Part shown: positions 26,513-34,654 of the stretch, in pieces
Position numbering within the stretch: position 1 is the first letter of the stretch
Layout: every line of letters begins with the position of its first letter
Assembly: GCF_039537985.1 (NCBI RefSeq)
Contig: NZ_BAABBN010000004.1
Span: 1,692,492-1,756,491, forward strand
From: Litoribacillus peritrichatus
GTDB lineage: Bacteria; Pseudomonadota; Gammaproteobacteria; Pseudomonadales; Litoribrevibacteraceae
Direction: 5' to 3'
DNA: 64,000 nt
Program-made: the position numbers and the translations under genes
Notes under the pieces: model-generated
Told to the model about the DNA's origin: nothing
The model's input: the letters and a program-made list of their open reading frames with translations, nothing else
The model's database searches: none

Positions 26513-28567
26513 TTACCCCTGACCAAACACCATTGAGTTATCGAGACCATGAGACTCAGGTGCATTCAGCGGTAGCTTAAGTTCTACTTGTGTGCCTTTA
26601 TCTGGCTGACTGAAAATCTGAATTCGGCCACCCAAAATACCCGTCACCATATTATAAACAATGTTCATCCCCAGCCCACTGCCGCCCTGACCAAGTTTAG
26701 TGGTGTAAAAAGGTTCGAATATCCGCTTTTGAATTTCTTCCGGCATACCAACACCATCATCACTGACCACGACCACGACCTGATCATCAACACGCTTGGC
26801 ACTGACCCGGATTGACCCATAAGGCCGACCATCAAACCCATGTAAACACGCATTATTAATCAGATTACTGATGACCTGTCCATAAGGACCAGGATAGCTG
26901 TCCAGCAGAATCATGCTGGATATGTCCGTCAAAAATTCAAAATTCTGATGTTTAAAACTGGGCTTTAACGTTTCAATAACTTCGATCGTAACTTCTTTTA
27001 AATCAAACTGCCTACGGCTTTCGCTGGTTTGATCCACGGCCACTTGCTTAAAGTTTTTCACCAAAGCACTGGCTCGGGACAGATTTTTCTCAGCCAGTTC
27101 CAACCCCGATTGACTGTATTCCAAAAAGCCCTTCAATTGTGTCTGGGTAATCTGACCAGCAACAAAGGCTTCATCAATGATGGTTCGTTCAATACTGATG
27201 GAAGTAAGCACCGTCAACGCATTCCCTAACGGTGTATTCAGTTCGTGGGAAACCCCGGCGACCAACGAGCCAAGCGCAGCCAGTTTCTCACGTTCCAACA
27301 ACTCATGTTGTGCGACCTGAAGCTTTTCAACCGCCTCATTCAGCTCAGTATTCCGTTTGGCAAGTTCATCTGTACGTTTTTTAACTTTGCTCTCTAATTC
27401 AAGGTTACTCTCCACCAACGCTTGCCGTTTGGCTTCTGCAACCGCCCCCTTTTCCGCCTCATACAGACTGGCCCGAAATACTTCTGCCGCTTTGGCAATT
27501 TGACCAATTTCATTGTCCAGGTTTCGATAGGGAATATCCAAATCACGATTGCCCTGAGCCAGCATTTCTAAAGTAGTCACAATCTTGGAAACCGGGCTAC
27601 TGATCATAGAAGAAACGAAACGACCGGCCCAGTAAACTGCACCACCCACAATAACGGCGGTAATGACCAAAAATAAGATAAGCGCCTGAATTCGCCCTTT
27701 GATGATTGCCTGTTGATTCACCAAGTCATAACGAACGCGCTCCATCCAGGTAAACAAATCCGGCGCTAACGTTTCATGGCTGTCTTCTAAATCGAGCTTG
27801 GCCTGCTGAATCTCTGCATTAATGTACGAGGCTTGGACAAACGTATTGTAATAACCTCCGAGCAACTCAACGATGATGGTTTGATCGGCTTCATTTAAAG
27901 TACTTTGTTGTAATTTCTCCAAAAATTCATCATACAACTGCTTCATTTCAATCAACATGATGGACAAGTTGGTCAAAAAATAATCTTTTTCATTCTGGCG
28001 AATTTTTAAAAGTGCGATTTGAAGCGTTTCATCACCATGAGATTCAAGCACTTGATTCAACTTCTTAGCATGAGCCAACAATTGGCTTTGTAAGCCTTTA
28101 TCAAGACCCAGGCCCAATTCCTGAAATTTTTCCCAAAGGTAGTTAAACCTATCCTGATAGTGCCCCAACTGATACTGCACTTTTTCATGCAAGTCGACCA
28201 AATGCTCGTCTTTGGCCAAATCTCCCAGCTGCTGAGTCGTATCCTTCAAGGCATTTAGTTTATTCTGAAAATTATGCGCTTTCTTTGGCGAAGGGCGGCG
28301 CATAAATTCCTGCATGTGACCTTGAATGCCCGAATGTTCAAAACGAACATTCGACAAAGCACGCTCATCTTCCAGCAAAATAGCCTGAGCATCCATAAAG
28401 CTATTTAAGGTAAGCCCCAGCAACACAAGCACAATAATCGAAATCAGAAGCCCTGCTGATGAAAGCAAGGTAATCAAGTGAATCTGATCTCGTATTTGAT
28501 TTCTTTCCAGGGCCGATGTCAGGCGTTCTTTAATCTGCAAAAAAAAATCCTCCAACGTCCCTTGCAC
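26513..28567 (-). CDS. Orphan membrane sensor histidine kinase
   Basis: A 684-residue kinase with TM1 (about 33-55), a long all-helical periplasmic sensor (60-290), TM2 (295-317), HAMP (318-370), a coiled coil (370-425), H-box LVAGVSHELNTPLG (H441) and an ATPase domain with NNACLHGF, DDGVGMPE, FEPFYTTKLGQGGSGLGM. The transmitter, including LDSYPGPYGQVI, closely resembles that of the kinase at 49299-51182. No response regulator is adjacent. The start is GTG 28567, with only a weak GAG-type ribosome site. The signal sensed is unknown. Confidence 0.9.
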   Translation of the reverse strand: MQGTLEDFFLQIKERLTSALERNQIRDQIHLITLLSSAGLLISIIVLVLLGLTLNSFMDAQAILLEDERALSNVRFEHSGIQGHMQEFMRRPSPKKAHNFQNKLNALKDTTQQLGDLAKDEHLVDLHEKVQYQLGHYQDRFNYLWEKFQELGLGLDKGLQSQLLAHAKKLNQVLESHGDETLQIALLKIRQNEKDYFLTNLSIMLIEMKQLYDEFLEKLQQSTLNEADQTIIVELLGGYYNTFVQASYINAEIQQAKLDLEDSHETLAPDLFTWMERVRYDLVNQQAIIKGRIQALILFLVITAVIVGGAVYWAGRFVSSMISSPVSKIVTTLEMLAQGNRDLDIPYRNLDNEIGQIAKAAEVFRASLYEAEKGAVAEAKRQALVESNLELESKVKKRTDELAKRNTELNEAVEKLQVAQHELLEREKLAALGSLVAGVSHELNTPLGNALTVLTSISIERTIIDEAFVAGQITQTQLKGFLEYSQSGLELAEKNLSRASALVKNFKQVAVDQTSESRRQFDLKEVTIEVIETLKPSFKHQNFEFLTDISSMILLDSYPGPYGQVISNLINNACLHGFDGRPYGSIRVSAKRVDDQVVVVVSDDGVGMPEEIQKRIFEPFYTTKLGQGGSGLGMNIVYNMVTGILGGRIQIFSQPDKGTQVELKLPLNAPESHGLDNSMVFGQG

Positions 28568-28618
28568 TATAGCTCAAAGCAATAATTTTACGAGGCTAAG
28601 TCCTTAATCAAACAACAA

Positions 28619-28645
28619 AAAAAGGGGCTTTAATAGCCCCTTTTT
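28619..28645 (-). terminator. Terminator of argG
   Basis: AAAAAGGGGCT (28619-28629) pairs with AGCCCCTTTTT (28635-28645), loop TTAAT, 34 bases past the argG stop. Confidence 0.9.
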
Positions 28646-28678
28646 CATTCTGGATCAATTGAGTTTTATCAAACCCGA

Positions 28679-29899
28679 TCAGTCCAGCATGTTACGGCCT
28701 TTACTTGCCGCAATACGCAAACGTAAAGAGTTCAAACGAATGAAGCCTTCCGCGTCTTTCTGATCATAGGCACCGGCATCGTCTTCAAACGTTGCAATGC
28801 TTTCGTCAAACAAAGAAAACTCAGACTGACGACCCACAACAGTAACGTTACCTTTGTACAATTTAAGGCGTACATTACCGCTGACGTATTCTTGAGTTGC
28901 GTCGATTGCCGCCTGCAGCATCTTACGCTCAGGAGACCACCAGTAACCGTTGTACACTAATTCAGCGTACTTCGGCATCAATTCATCTTTGGTATGTGCG
29001 GCATCACGATCAAGAGTGATTGACTCAATAGCACGGTGAGCACGAAGAAGAACCGTACCGGCAGGTGTCTCATAACATCCGCGAGACTTCATTCCCACAT
29101 AACGGTTTTCTACGATATCAGCACGACCAATACCGTTATCACCTGCAATTTTGTTCAACTCTTCCATGACCTGAGCCGGTGTTTTCGCAACACCATCAAT
29201 AGCCACTACATCGCCTTTTTCAAACGTCAGTTCGATGTAAGTTGGCGTATCTGGTGCCTCTTCTGGCGACACAGTCCACAACCACATATCTTCTTCAGGC
29301 TCAGCCCAAGGATCTTCCAGAATGCCGCCTTCGTAAGAGATGTGCAGAAGGTTTGCATCCATAGAATATGGCGACTTCTTACCTTTTTTCTGCTCTACCT
29401 GAATGCCGTGTTGTTCACAGTAGGCCATCAACTTCTCACGAGAGTTCAAGTCCCATTCACGCCAAGGTGCGATCACTTGTACGCCCGGCTTCAGTGCATA
29501 AGCACCCAGCTCAAAACGAACCTGATCATTACCTTTGCCGGTTGCACCATGAGAAATGGCATCCGCACCGGTTTCGTTTGCGATTTCAATCAAACGCTTG
29601 GAAATCAAAGGACGTGCAATCGAAGTACCCAGCAAGTATTCGCCTTCATAGACAGCGTTCGCGCGGAACATAGGGAAGACAAAATCACGAGCGAATTCTT
29701 CTCGAAGGTCATCAATATAAATTTCTTTGATACCGAGGGCTTCTGCTTTAGCGCGGGCAGGCTCAACTTCTTCACCCTGTCCCAAATCCGCTGTAAACGT
29801 CACAACTTCACAGTTGTATTCTTCTTGTAACCACTTTGCGATTACAGAAGTATCTAAACCACCGGAATACGCTAGAACGACCTTATTAACGTCACTCAT
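28679..29899 (-). CDS. argG: Argininosuccinate synthase
   Basis: ArgG joins citrulline and aspartate using ATP in arginine synthesis. The 406 residues begin KVVLAYSGGLDTSVIAKWL, the PP-loop nucleotide motif, and continue with TADLGQGEE, ARPLISKR, SHGATGKGNDQVRFELG and SPEEAPDTPTY. Length and motifs are standard for the short bacterial type. AAGGAG lies 10 bases before ATG 29899. It follows motY on the same strand, with a hairpin between them. Confidence 0.98.
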   Translation of the reverse strand: MSDVNKVVLAYSGGLDTSVIAKWLQEEYNCEVVTFTADLGQGEEVEPARAKAEALGIKEIYIDDLREEFARDFVFPMFRANAVYEGEYLLGTSIARPLISKRLIEIANETGADAISHGATGKGNDQVRFELGAYALKPGVQVIAPWREWDLNSREKLMAYCEQHGIQVEQKKGKKSPYSMDANLLHISYEGGILEDPWAEPEEDMWLWTVSPEEAPDTPTYIELTFEKGDVVAIDGVAKTPAQVMEELNKIAGDNGIGRADIVENRYVGMKSRGCYETPAGTVLLRAHRAIESITLDRDAAHTKDELMPKYAELVYNGYWWSPERKMLQAAIDATQEYVSGNVRLKLYKGNVTVVGRQSEFSLFDESIATFEDDAGAYDQKDAEGFIRLNSLRLRIAASKGRNMLD

Positions 29900-30028
29900 G
29901 AATTTTGGCTCCTTAACAATATGGCACCGATAATTAAAAAATCGGCCTATTGTACTGGCGCGAAACGATAATGCCTAGCAATTAGAGTAAGAAGTTACAA
30001 AGAAAGTTTTGAAAAGAAAGGTATATCG

Positions 30029-30056
30029 CCTGAAGGCCAGTATCGAAGCCTTCAGG
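30029..30056 (-). terminator. Hairpin downstream of motY
   Basis: CCTGAAGGC (30029-30037) pairs with GCCTTCAGG (30048-30056). The leftward bases that follow are GATATACCTTTCTTTTC, a broken U-tract, so termination efficiency is uncertain. Confidence 0.5.
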
Positions 30057-30098
30057 TTCAGAAGTCTACCGACGATAGTAAAGGAGTTACCCAACCAA

Positions 30099-31085
30099 TC
30101 AGAAGAAATCCAGATTGCTCGGCCGGAAAGGCTCATCCCGTTCCAAACGAATAGTGACCCGCCGGTTACGTGCCCGACCATCATTACCTAGGTTTCTCAC
30201 CACCGGGTATCGCTCACCGTGATAACGTGTCGTGATCAAATCTTCAGCAATTCCGGCTTTAATGAAGTAATCGGTTATGTGCTCTGAACGCTCTCGTGAC
30301 AACTCCCTGTTCTTGAAGCGCCGACCAATATCATCCGTGTGACCATCAATGATAATGGCGTTTACCGACGGGTCGGCCTGCACATACATCACGATATAGT
30401 CTAACAACTGGTAATACTTTTCTTCGGGATACAACCCGGATGACTCGTAAAACACCACCGAACGCTTAACCTGATCGAAATTTACGGGCAGCAAACCACT
30501 GATGCACCCCAAAAAATCTCGATAGACGGGCTCAAAATCGAAGGCGGATAAGCCCACACGAACCGAAGGCCGTTCTGGCTGATACCAGCTTTTACGGGTA
30601 AACATAGGCATTAAACCACTGTTCAGACTGGCCAACATGGTGCTGGCACGTTCCGGTTCCACTTCAAAAGGTCGGGTTCCCGAAACCACATCCACAAACC
30701 CCATGTGACGGGCCGGACTACCAGGCCGCCATTTAGGAGGTTCAATCACTAACGACGCCTGCCCCTTTCTTTGCTGACTATAAGGCGTGGTGAGAAAGAA
30801 AATCATTTTTTCACCCGCACGGCGAAAGAAGACGCCTTTGCCGTACGAAGGTATCTCTTGAGTCAACGAACATGAAAACACCGAAGACTGCAATTTCCAC
30901 TGACTCTCATCAAAGTCTGCAACGTATGTCACCGTCGCAAAGGCCTTCGTAGTGACAAGCAATAACAAGCCGATCAAGCCAACGCTTAATCGTTTGATGC
31001 AATGTATCGTCGAGTTTATAAGCACGCCAGCGTATCCAACTTCATTCAATTTAGAGTTAGTAAAATCCACCATATAGAGACACAT
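30099..31085 (-). CDS. motY: Sodium-type flagellar motor protein MotY
   Basis: MotY forms the T-ring of polar, usually Na+-driven, flagellar motors. Its N-terminal domain binds the basal body (YGKGVFFRRAGEKMIFFL, WRPGSP, GFVDVVSG) and the C-terminal OmpA-like domain binds peptidoglycan (AIIIDGHTDDIGRRFKNRELSRERSEHI, RARNRRVTIRLE). The signal peptide is IKRLSVGLIGLLLLVTTKAFA, about 30 residues inside the longest frame. ATG 31085 is the first possible start; a later GTG at MLINSTIHCIKRLS would give a normal leader, so the true start is unsure. Other flagellar genes are not in the window. Confidence 0.9.
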   Translation of the reverse strand: MCLYMVDFTNSKLNEVGYAGVLINSTIHCIKRLSVGLIGLLLLVTTKAFATVTYVADFDESQWKLQSSVFSCSLTQEIPSYGKGVFFRRAGEKMIFFLTTPYSQQRKGQASLVIEPPKWRPGSPARHMGFVDVVSGTRPFEVEPERASTMLASLNSGLMPMFTRKSWYQPERPSVRVGLSAFDFEPVYRDFLGCISGLLPVNFDQVKRSVVFYESSGLYPEEKYYQLLDYIVMYVQADPSVNAIIIDGHTDDIGRRFKNRELSRERSEHITDYFIKAGIAEDLITTRYHGERYPVVRNLGNDGRARNRRVTIRLERDEPFRPSNLDFF

Positions 31086-31465
31086 CGGCAGATCACTGAA
31101 AAACTGTAATGAAAACTTGTGGTCAATATTGTGTCTTCAACAAAACAAAATCGCTCCCTGAACAACGTTCTCCTGATCAGCCCCCTAAACTATACCCCCT
31201 CTCGATTAGCAAACTGTTTTAAGACAGTAAAAAATCGTTGCTCCATTTATCCACGTCCATCCGTTTGTAATGATCAACAACGCCAACAGTCTGAACCATT
31301 ACAAAGTAAATACATTCGTTAGCAACAGAAAGCATGTGTTAGCCAAAAAGATAAGCACAATAGAAACTGGTTTAAGCCCATGAGACACAGTAAAATGCGG
31401 CAATCGATCATCTGAGACGTTGCCGTCGTGATGGAGAGCAACACCTCAACCTAGGAAATATATCT
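31086..31465. other. Gene-free region between motY and rnt
   Basis: These 380 bases hold the divergent promoters. I see two inverted repeats, ACTGT/ACAGT (31213-31217, 31224-31228) and TTTGTAATG/CATTACAAA (31264-31272, 31297-31305). No convincing gene and no remnant of pyrC, which I recall in this place in Pseudomonas. Confidence 0.5.
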
Positions 31466-32146
31466 GTGTCTGATTCTGAAAAATCCCTTTTTGCCCAACG
31501 CTTTCGTAGTTTCATGCCCGTAGTTATCGACGTCGAAACGGCCGGATTCAATGCCAAAACCGATGCACTTCTTGAAATATGCGCAGTATGCCTCCACATG
31601 GATGAAGAAGGCTGGCTTCACATTGATGAAGTCATAGATTTCCCGGTAGAACCGTTTGAAGGCGCGAACCTTGAGAAAAGTGCACTGGAATTTACAGGCA
31701 TTGACCCAAATGACCCCGAGCGTGGCGCCGTTTCAGAGCAGGAAGCGTTAAACGAGATTTTTAAAGTTATTCGCAAAAAAGTAAAAAATGAAGGTTGTAA
31801 TCGAGCGGTTTTGGTTGGTCACAACGCCACCTTTGATCACGGTTTTGTAATGGAAGCGGCCGAACGTTGCGATATAAAACGCAACCCCTTCCACCCGTTC
31901 TCAACCTTTGATACCGCTACCTTAGCCGGTTTAGCTTACGGTCAAACGGTATTGGCGAAAGCCTGTATCGCAGCAGACATTGAGTTCGATAATAAAGAAG
32001 CCCACTCCGCCCGATACGACACCATCAAAACGGCCGAACTGTTCTGTGAAATTGTTAACAAGTGGATGCGAATGGGAGGCTGGCCACCAAAAGGCGTGGA
32101 AGAAGCCAAAGAAGAACTGAAGATGGAAGATTTCGATAAAATCTAA
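31466..32146 (+). CDS. rnt: Ribonuclease T
   Basis: A 226-residue DEDDh 3'-5' exonuclease that trims the CCA end of tRNA and matures other stable RNAs. Exo I is PVVIDVETAGFNAKTD (D22, E24), Exo II is LVGHNATFDHGFV, and Exo III is EAHSARYDTIKTAELFC with the catalytic His and Asp. IFHxxLxxKK-like and WPPKG family segments are also present. The start is GTG 31466, with AGGA about 11 bases upstream. Its terminator follows closely. Confidence 0.97.
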   Translation: MSDSEKSLFAQRFRSFMPVVIDVETAGFNAKTDALLEICAVCLHMDEEGWLHIDEVIDFPVEPFEGANLEKSALEFTGIDPNDPERGAVSEQEALNEIFKVIRKKVKNEGCNRAVLVGHNATFDHGFVMEAAERCDIKRNPFHPFSTFDTATLAGLAYGQTVLAKACIAADIEFDNKEAHSARYDTIKTAELFCEIVNKWMRMGGWPPKGVEEAKEELKMEDFDKI

Positions 32147-32184
32147 ATCGACTTTTCTTTCAATAATAAGATTGATACAAAACC

Positions 32185-32212
32185 AAAAAAGAGCCACGAA
32201 TGGCTCTTTTTT
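32185..32212 (+). terminator. Terminator of rnt
   Basis: AAAAAAGAGCCA (32185-32196) pairs with TGGCTCTTTTTT (32201-32212), loop CGAA, and the T-run continues. Strong rho-independent terminator. Confidence 0.92.
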
Positions 32213-32263
32213 TTATTTCAAAGCTAAATAACCTTCAGCTTTAAAACTTAACTACCACTTTCC

Positions 32264-32383
32264 AGTCGTAGCGAGCGAAGCTAAATCAAGGCAAAAACTG
32301 ACGAAAAAGCGGAGCTTATGTTTTATAAGTGAGCATTTTAAGTCAGTTTTTAACGACGAGTTAGCAAGCGCAGTAGACGTGAG
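32264..32383. repeat. Long imperfect palindromic intergenic element
   Basis: The left arm (GCTAAATCAAGGC + AAAAACTGAC, 32280-32302) pairs with the right arm (32342-32365, GTCAGTTTTTAACGACG + AGTTAGC). An inner hairpin GCTTAT/ATAAGT sits near 32313-32330, and imperfect pairing extends outward. It abuts the peroxiredoxin stop codon. The layout is like a REP/MITE-type element and the sequence style resembles intergenic repeats I recall from marine gammaproteobacteria. That resemblance is from memory. Confidence 0.55.
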
Positions 32384-32390
32384 CAAACTA

Positions 32391-32993
32391 TTACAGCTTG
32401 TCAGACTCTTCAGAAAGATACTTAGCAACACCCTCTGGAGAAGCGTCCATACCTTTGTCACCTTTGTTCCAACCCGCTGGGCAAACTTCACCGTGCTCTT
32501 CGTGGAACTGAAGTGCGTCAACCAAACGGATCAATTCGTCCATGTTACGGCCAAGAGGAAGGTCGTTAACGATCTGTGAACGAACGTTGCCTTCCTTATC
32601 GATGATGAAAGCACCACGGAAAGCAACACCGCCTTCTGATTCAACGTCGTATGACTTACAGATTTCGTGAGTCATGTCAGCCGCCAAAGTGTACTTAACC
32701 GGACCGATACCACCTTCGTTTACTGGCGTGTTTCTCCAAGCGTTGTGAGAGAAGTGTGAATCGATAGAAACACCGATAACTTCTACGTTACGCGCTTTGA
32801 ATTCTTCCATACGGTGATCAAGAGCCAAAAGCTCAGAAGGACATACGAAAGTGAAGTCTAGAGGATAGAAGAATACTAGACCGTACTTACCTTTGATCGC
32901 TTCAGAAAGAGTGAATGAATCTACGATCTCGCCATTACCCAAAACAGCTGGAACTGTGAAATCCGGGGCTTTCTTACCTACTAGTACGCTCAT
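32391..32993 (-). CDS. Typical 2-Cys peroxiredoxin
   Basis: A 200-residue AhpC/Prx1-type thiol peroxidase. The peroxidatic Cys51 lies in FYPLDFTFVCPSELLA and the resolving Cys171 in HGEVCPAGWNKG. GGIGPVKYTL and the C-terminal helix mark the sensitive, eukaryote-like 2-Cys class. It reduces hydrogen peroxide and organic peroxides with thioredoxin. AGGAGC precedes ATG 32993. Its 3' end touches the palindromic element. Its place after rnt matches the pseudomonad order I recall. Confidence 0.95.
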   Translation of the reverse strand: MSVLVGKKAPDFTVPAVLGNGEIVDSFTLSEAIKGKYGLVFFYPLDFTFVCPSELLALDHRMEEFKARNVEVIGVSIDSHFSHNAWRNTPVNEGGIGPVKYTLAADMTHEICKSYDVESEGGVAFRGAFIIDKEGNVRSQIVNDLPLGRNMDELIRLVDALQFHEEHGEVCPAGWNKGDKGMDASPEGVAKYLSEESDKL

Positions 32994-33268
32994 TGCGTTT
33001 GCTCCTAGAAAAAGAGTGAAATATCAAAACCATGCACTCATTGCATGATCCTTTAAAAAGTAATAAATCATACACTCGGCATTATCAGAATCCTACCAAG
33101 AGATTAGCAAATATTACTATCACATCCATAAATAAAAACTATCAGTGTGAAAAACCGATAGAATTTGTCTAATCGATAATCAAATCAAGGGATTAGCAAT
33201 ATAACTTTCATGATGAAAGCATTTGAGTTACTTTATCGAACAAGTACTAACATTTTATTTCAAATGCT

Positions 33269-34159
33269 ATGCAAACCAGACGAATACGATTGTTAATCGC
33301 AATGCTCATTGCTTCCGTAGGACATATAGCCGTTTTATACCAAACGGCACCATCTCAAATCATTCCCTTAAATGAAACATCTTATTCTGTAGAAGTCCAA
33401 TTAACCTCAATAAAGGCCAGCACAAACTCGCAAGAAGAAGCGCCCACCAAAGATAAAGACCAAACAGCAAGTAACTCAAGTGAAGCCTCTAAGGCATTAA
33501 AAGAGCACTTAGATGATGCCAACAATAGCGCAAAGCAAGAACAGGCAGGCTCCGAAAAAATAAAAAACCGGAAAGAAACAGCTGCCGCTCAGGCAGCCAT
33601 TGAATCGCCAAAGTCACCCACAATTAATTTAAATGAAAAATTAACACATCATATAAACAACCAATCGTTGCAGGAATCTGAATCCCCGCCGAAACAAACC
33701 GCAGGTATCCAAGAAAGTGAAGTAGCTAAGGTCGACGAACCCGTCATCACAAACGAAGACGTTAAAATATCTGAAGTTGCTTCTGCTAAAGAAAAAAAAG
33801 CCAGTGAAAGCTCTCAAGCGAACAGCAAGAAAAGCGTAAAATCAGAACAATCCATTGCTCAACCAGAATTATCGGCCACTGAAAAGTACGAAGCTCAAAT
33901 CGTTGCCTGGATTCTGAACGGCCCGAACCGCTCCATTTCTTCATCACCCGAAGGCCTGAACAACCCCACATCCGTAAAATTCACCTGGTGGCGCAATGGA
34001 GCGGTGATCTTTGCAAAAGTAACTCAAAGCAGTGGCAACCCGGCTTTGGATCGAGCAGCAAAGAGGTCTGTATTACTGGCCAGTCCGTTACCTAAAATTC
34101 CAGACCACATAACAGGTAAGGAGTACACTTACGAAATAACGTTTGATAACACCGACTAA
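33269..34159 (+). CDS. TonB-family energy transducer-like protein
   Basis: The 296 residues comprise an N-terminal membrane anchor (RIRLLIAMLIASVGHIAVLY), a long low-complexity periplasmic linker rich in Ser, Lys, Glu and Ala (about 45-200), and a C-terminal TonB/TolA-like domain with YEAQIVAWILNG, VKFTWWRNGAVIFAKVTQSSGNPALDRAAKRSVLLASPLP. It should couple inner-membrane force to outer-membrane receptors. No ExbB/ExbD genes are next to it. The linker is Lys/Glu/Ser-rich instead of the usual Pro-rich, closer to TolA. Start ATG 33269 has a poor ribosome site. Confidence 0.83.
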   Translation: MQTRRIRLLIAMLIASVGHIAVLYQTAPSQIIPLNETSYSVEVQLTSIKASTNSQEEAPTKDKDQTASNSSEASKALKEHLDDANNSAKQEQAGSEKIKNRKETAAAQAAIESPKSPTINLNEKLTHHINNQSLQESESPPKQTAGIQESEVAKVDEPVITNEDVKISEVASAKEKKASESSQANSKKSVKSEQSIAQPELSATEKYEAQIVAWILNGPNRSISSSPEGLNNPTSVKFTWWRNGAVIFAKVTQSSGNPALDRAAKRSVLLASPLPKIPDHITGKEYTYEITFDNTD

Positions 34160-34176
34160 GCCTTTTTCAGGCAACA

Positions 34177-34200
34177 AAAAAGGAGCCGAAGCTCCTTTTT
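34177..34200. terminator. Bidirectional terminator between tonB-like and grxD
   Basis: AAAAAGGAGC (34177-34186) pairs with GCTCCTTTTT (34191-34200), loop CGAA. It serves the two converging genes. Confidence 0.88.
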
Positions 34201-34218
34201 ATCAATCAAGATCACTCA

Positions 34219-34554
34219 TTAACCTTCTTCAGAAGCACCTTTTATTGCTTCTTCAATCAAGGGCTTAAGCTCACCTTTCTGGTACATCTCTACAATGATG
34301 TCACAGCCACCAACCAATTCACCGTTCACCCACAACTGTGGGAACGTTGGCCAATTCGCGTATTTTGGTAATTCAGCACGAATGTCCGGGTTTTGAAGGA
34401 TGTCAACGTAAGCAAAACGCTCACCACATGCCATTACCGCTTGCGATGCCTGAGATGAAAAACCACACTGTGGCAATTTAGGGCTGCCTTTCATGTATAG
34501 CAAAACAGTGTTATCAGAAATTTGTTGTTTAATACGCTCAACGGTATCAGACAT
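34219..34554 (-). CDS. grxD: Monothiol glutaredoxin GrxD
   Basis: A 111-residue CGFS-type glutaredoxin that carries [2Fe-2S] clusters with glutathione and BolA partners. LYMKGSPKLPQCGFSSQA holds C30, and NWPTFPQLWVNGELVGGCDIIVEMY is the second family signature. Start ATG 34554. It is transcribed alone, following the HyuB gene with a 100-base gap. Confidence 0.97.
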   Translation of the reverse strand: MSDTVERIKQQISDNTVLLYMKGSPKLPQCGFSSQASQAVMACGERFAYVDILQNPDIRAELPKYANWPTFPQLWVNGELVGGCDIIVEMYQKGELKPLIEEAIKGASEEG

Positions 34555-34654
34555 TGCTACCTCACAAGATAATCATTCAAAAATTTTTGGGCATTTTAAC
34601 GGTTTGTCGACTTAATTCCTACTAGATTAGTCAACCTTACCCATGAAAAGTTCT

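Noticed and set aside
29036..29830. 264-codon open frame antisense to argG
   Set aside because: It is the complementary shadow of a strongly conserved gene, has no ribosome site and no recognisable domain.
31213..31228. ACTGT...ACAGT repeat as a LexA box upstream of motY
   Set aside because: The spacing between CTGT and ACAG is 6, not the required 8 bases.
32252..32521. 89-codon open frame crossing the palindromic element into prx
   Set aside because: It is created by the intergenic repeat and the antisense of prx; composition is not protein-like.
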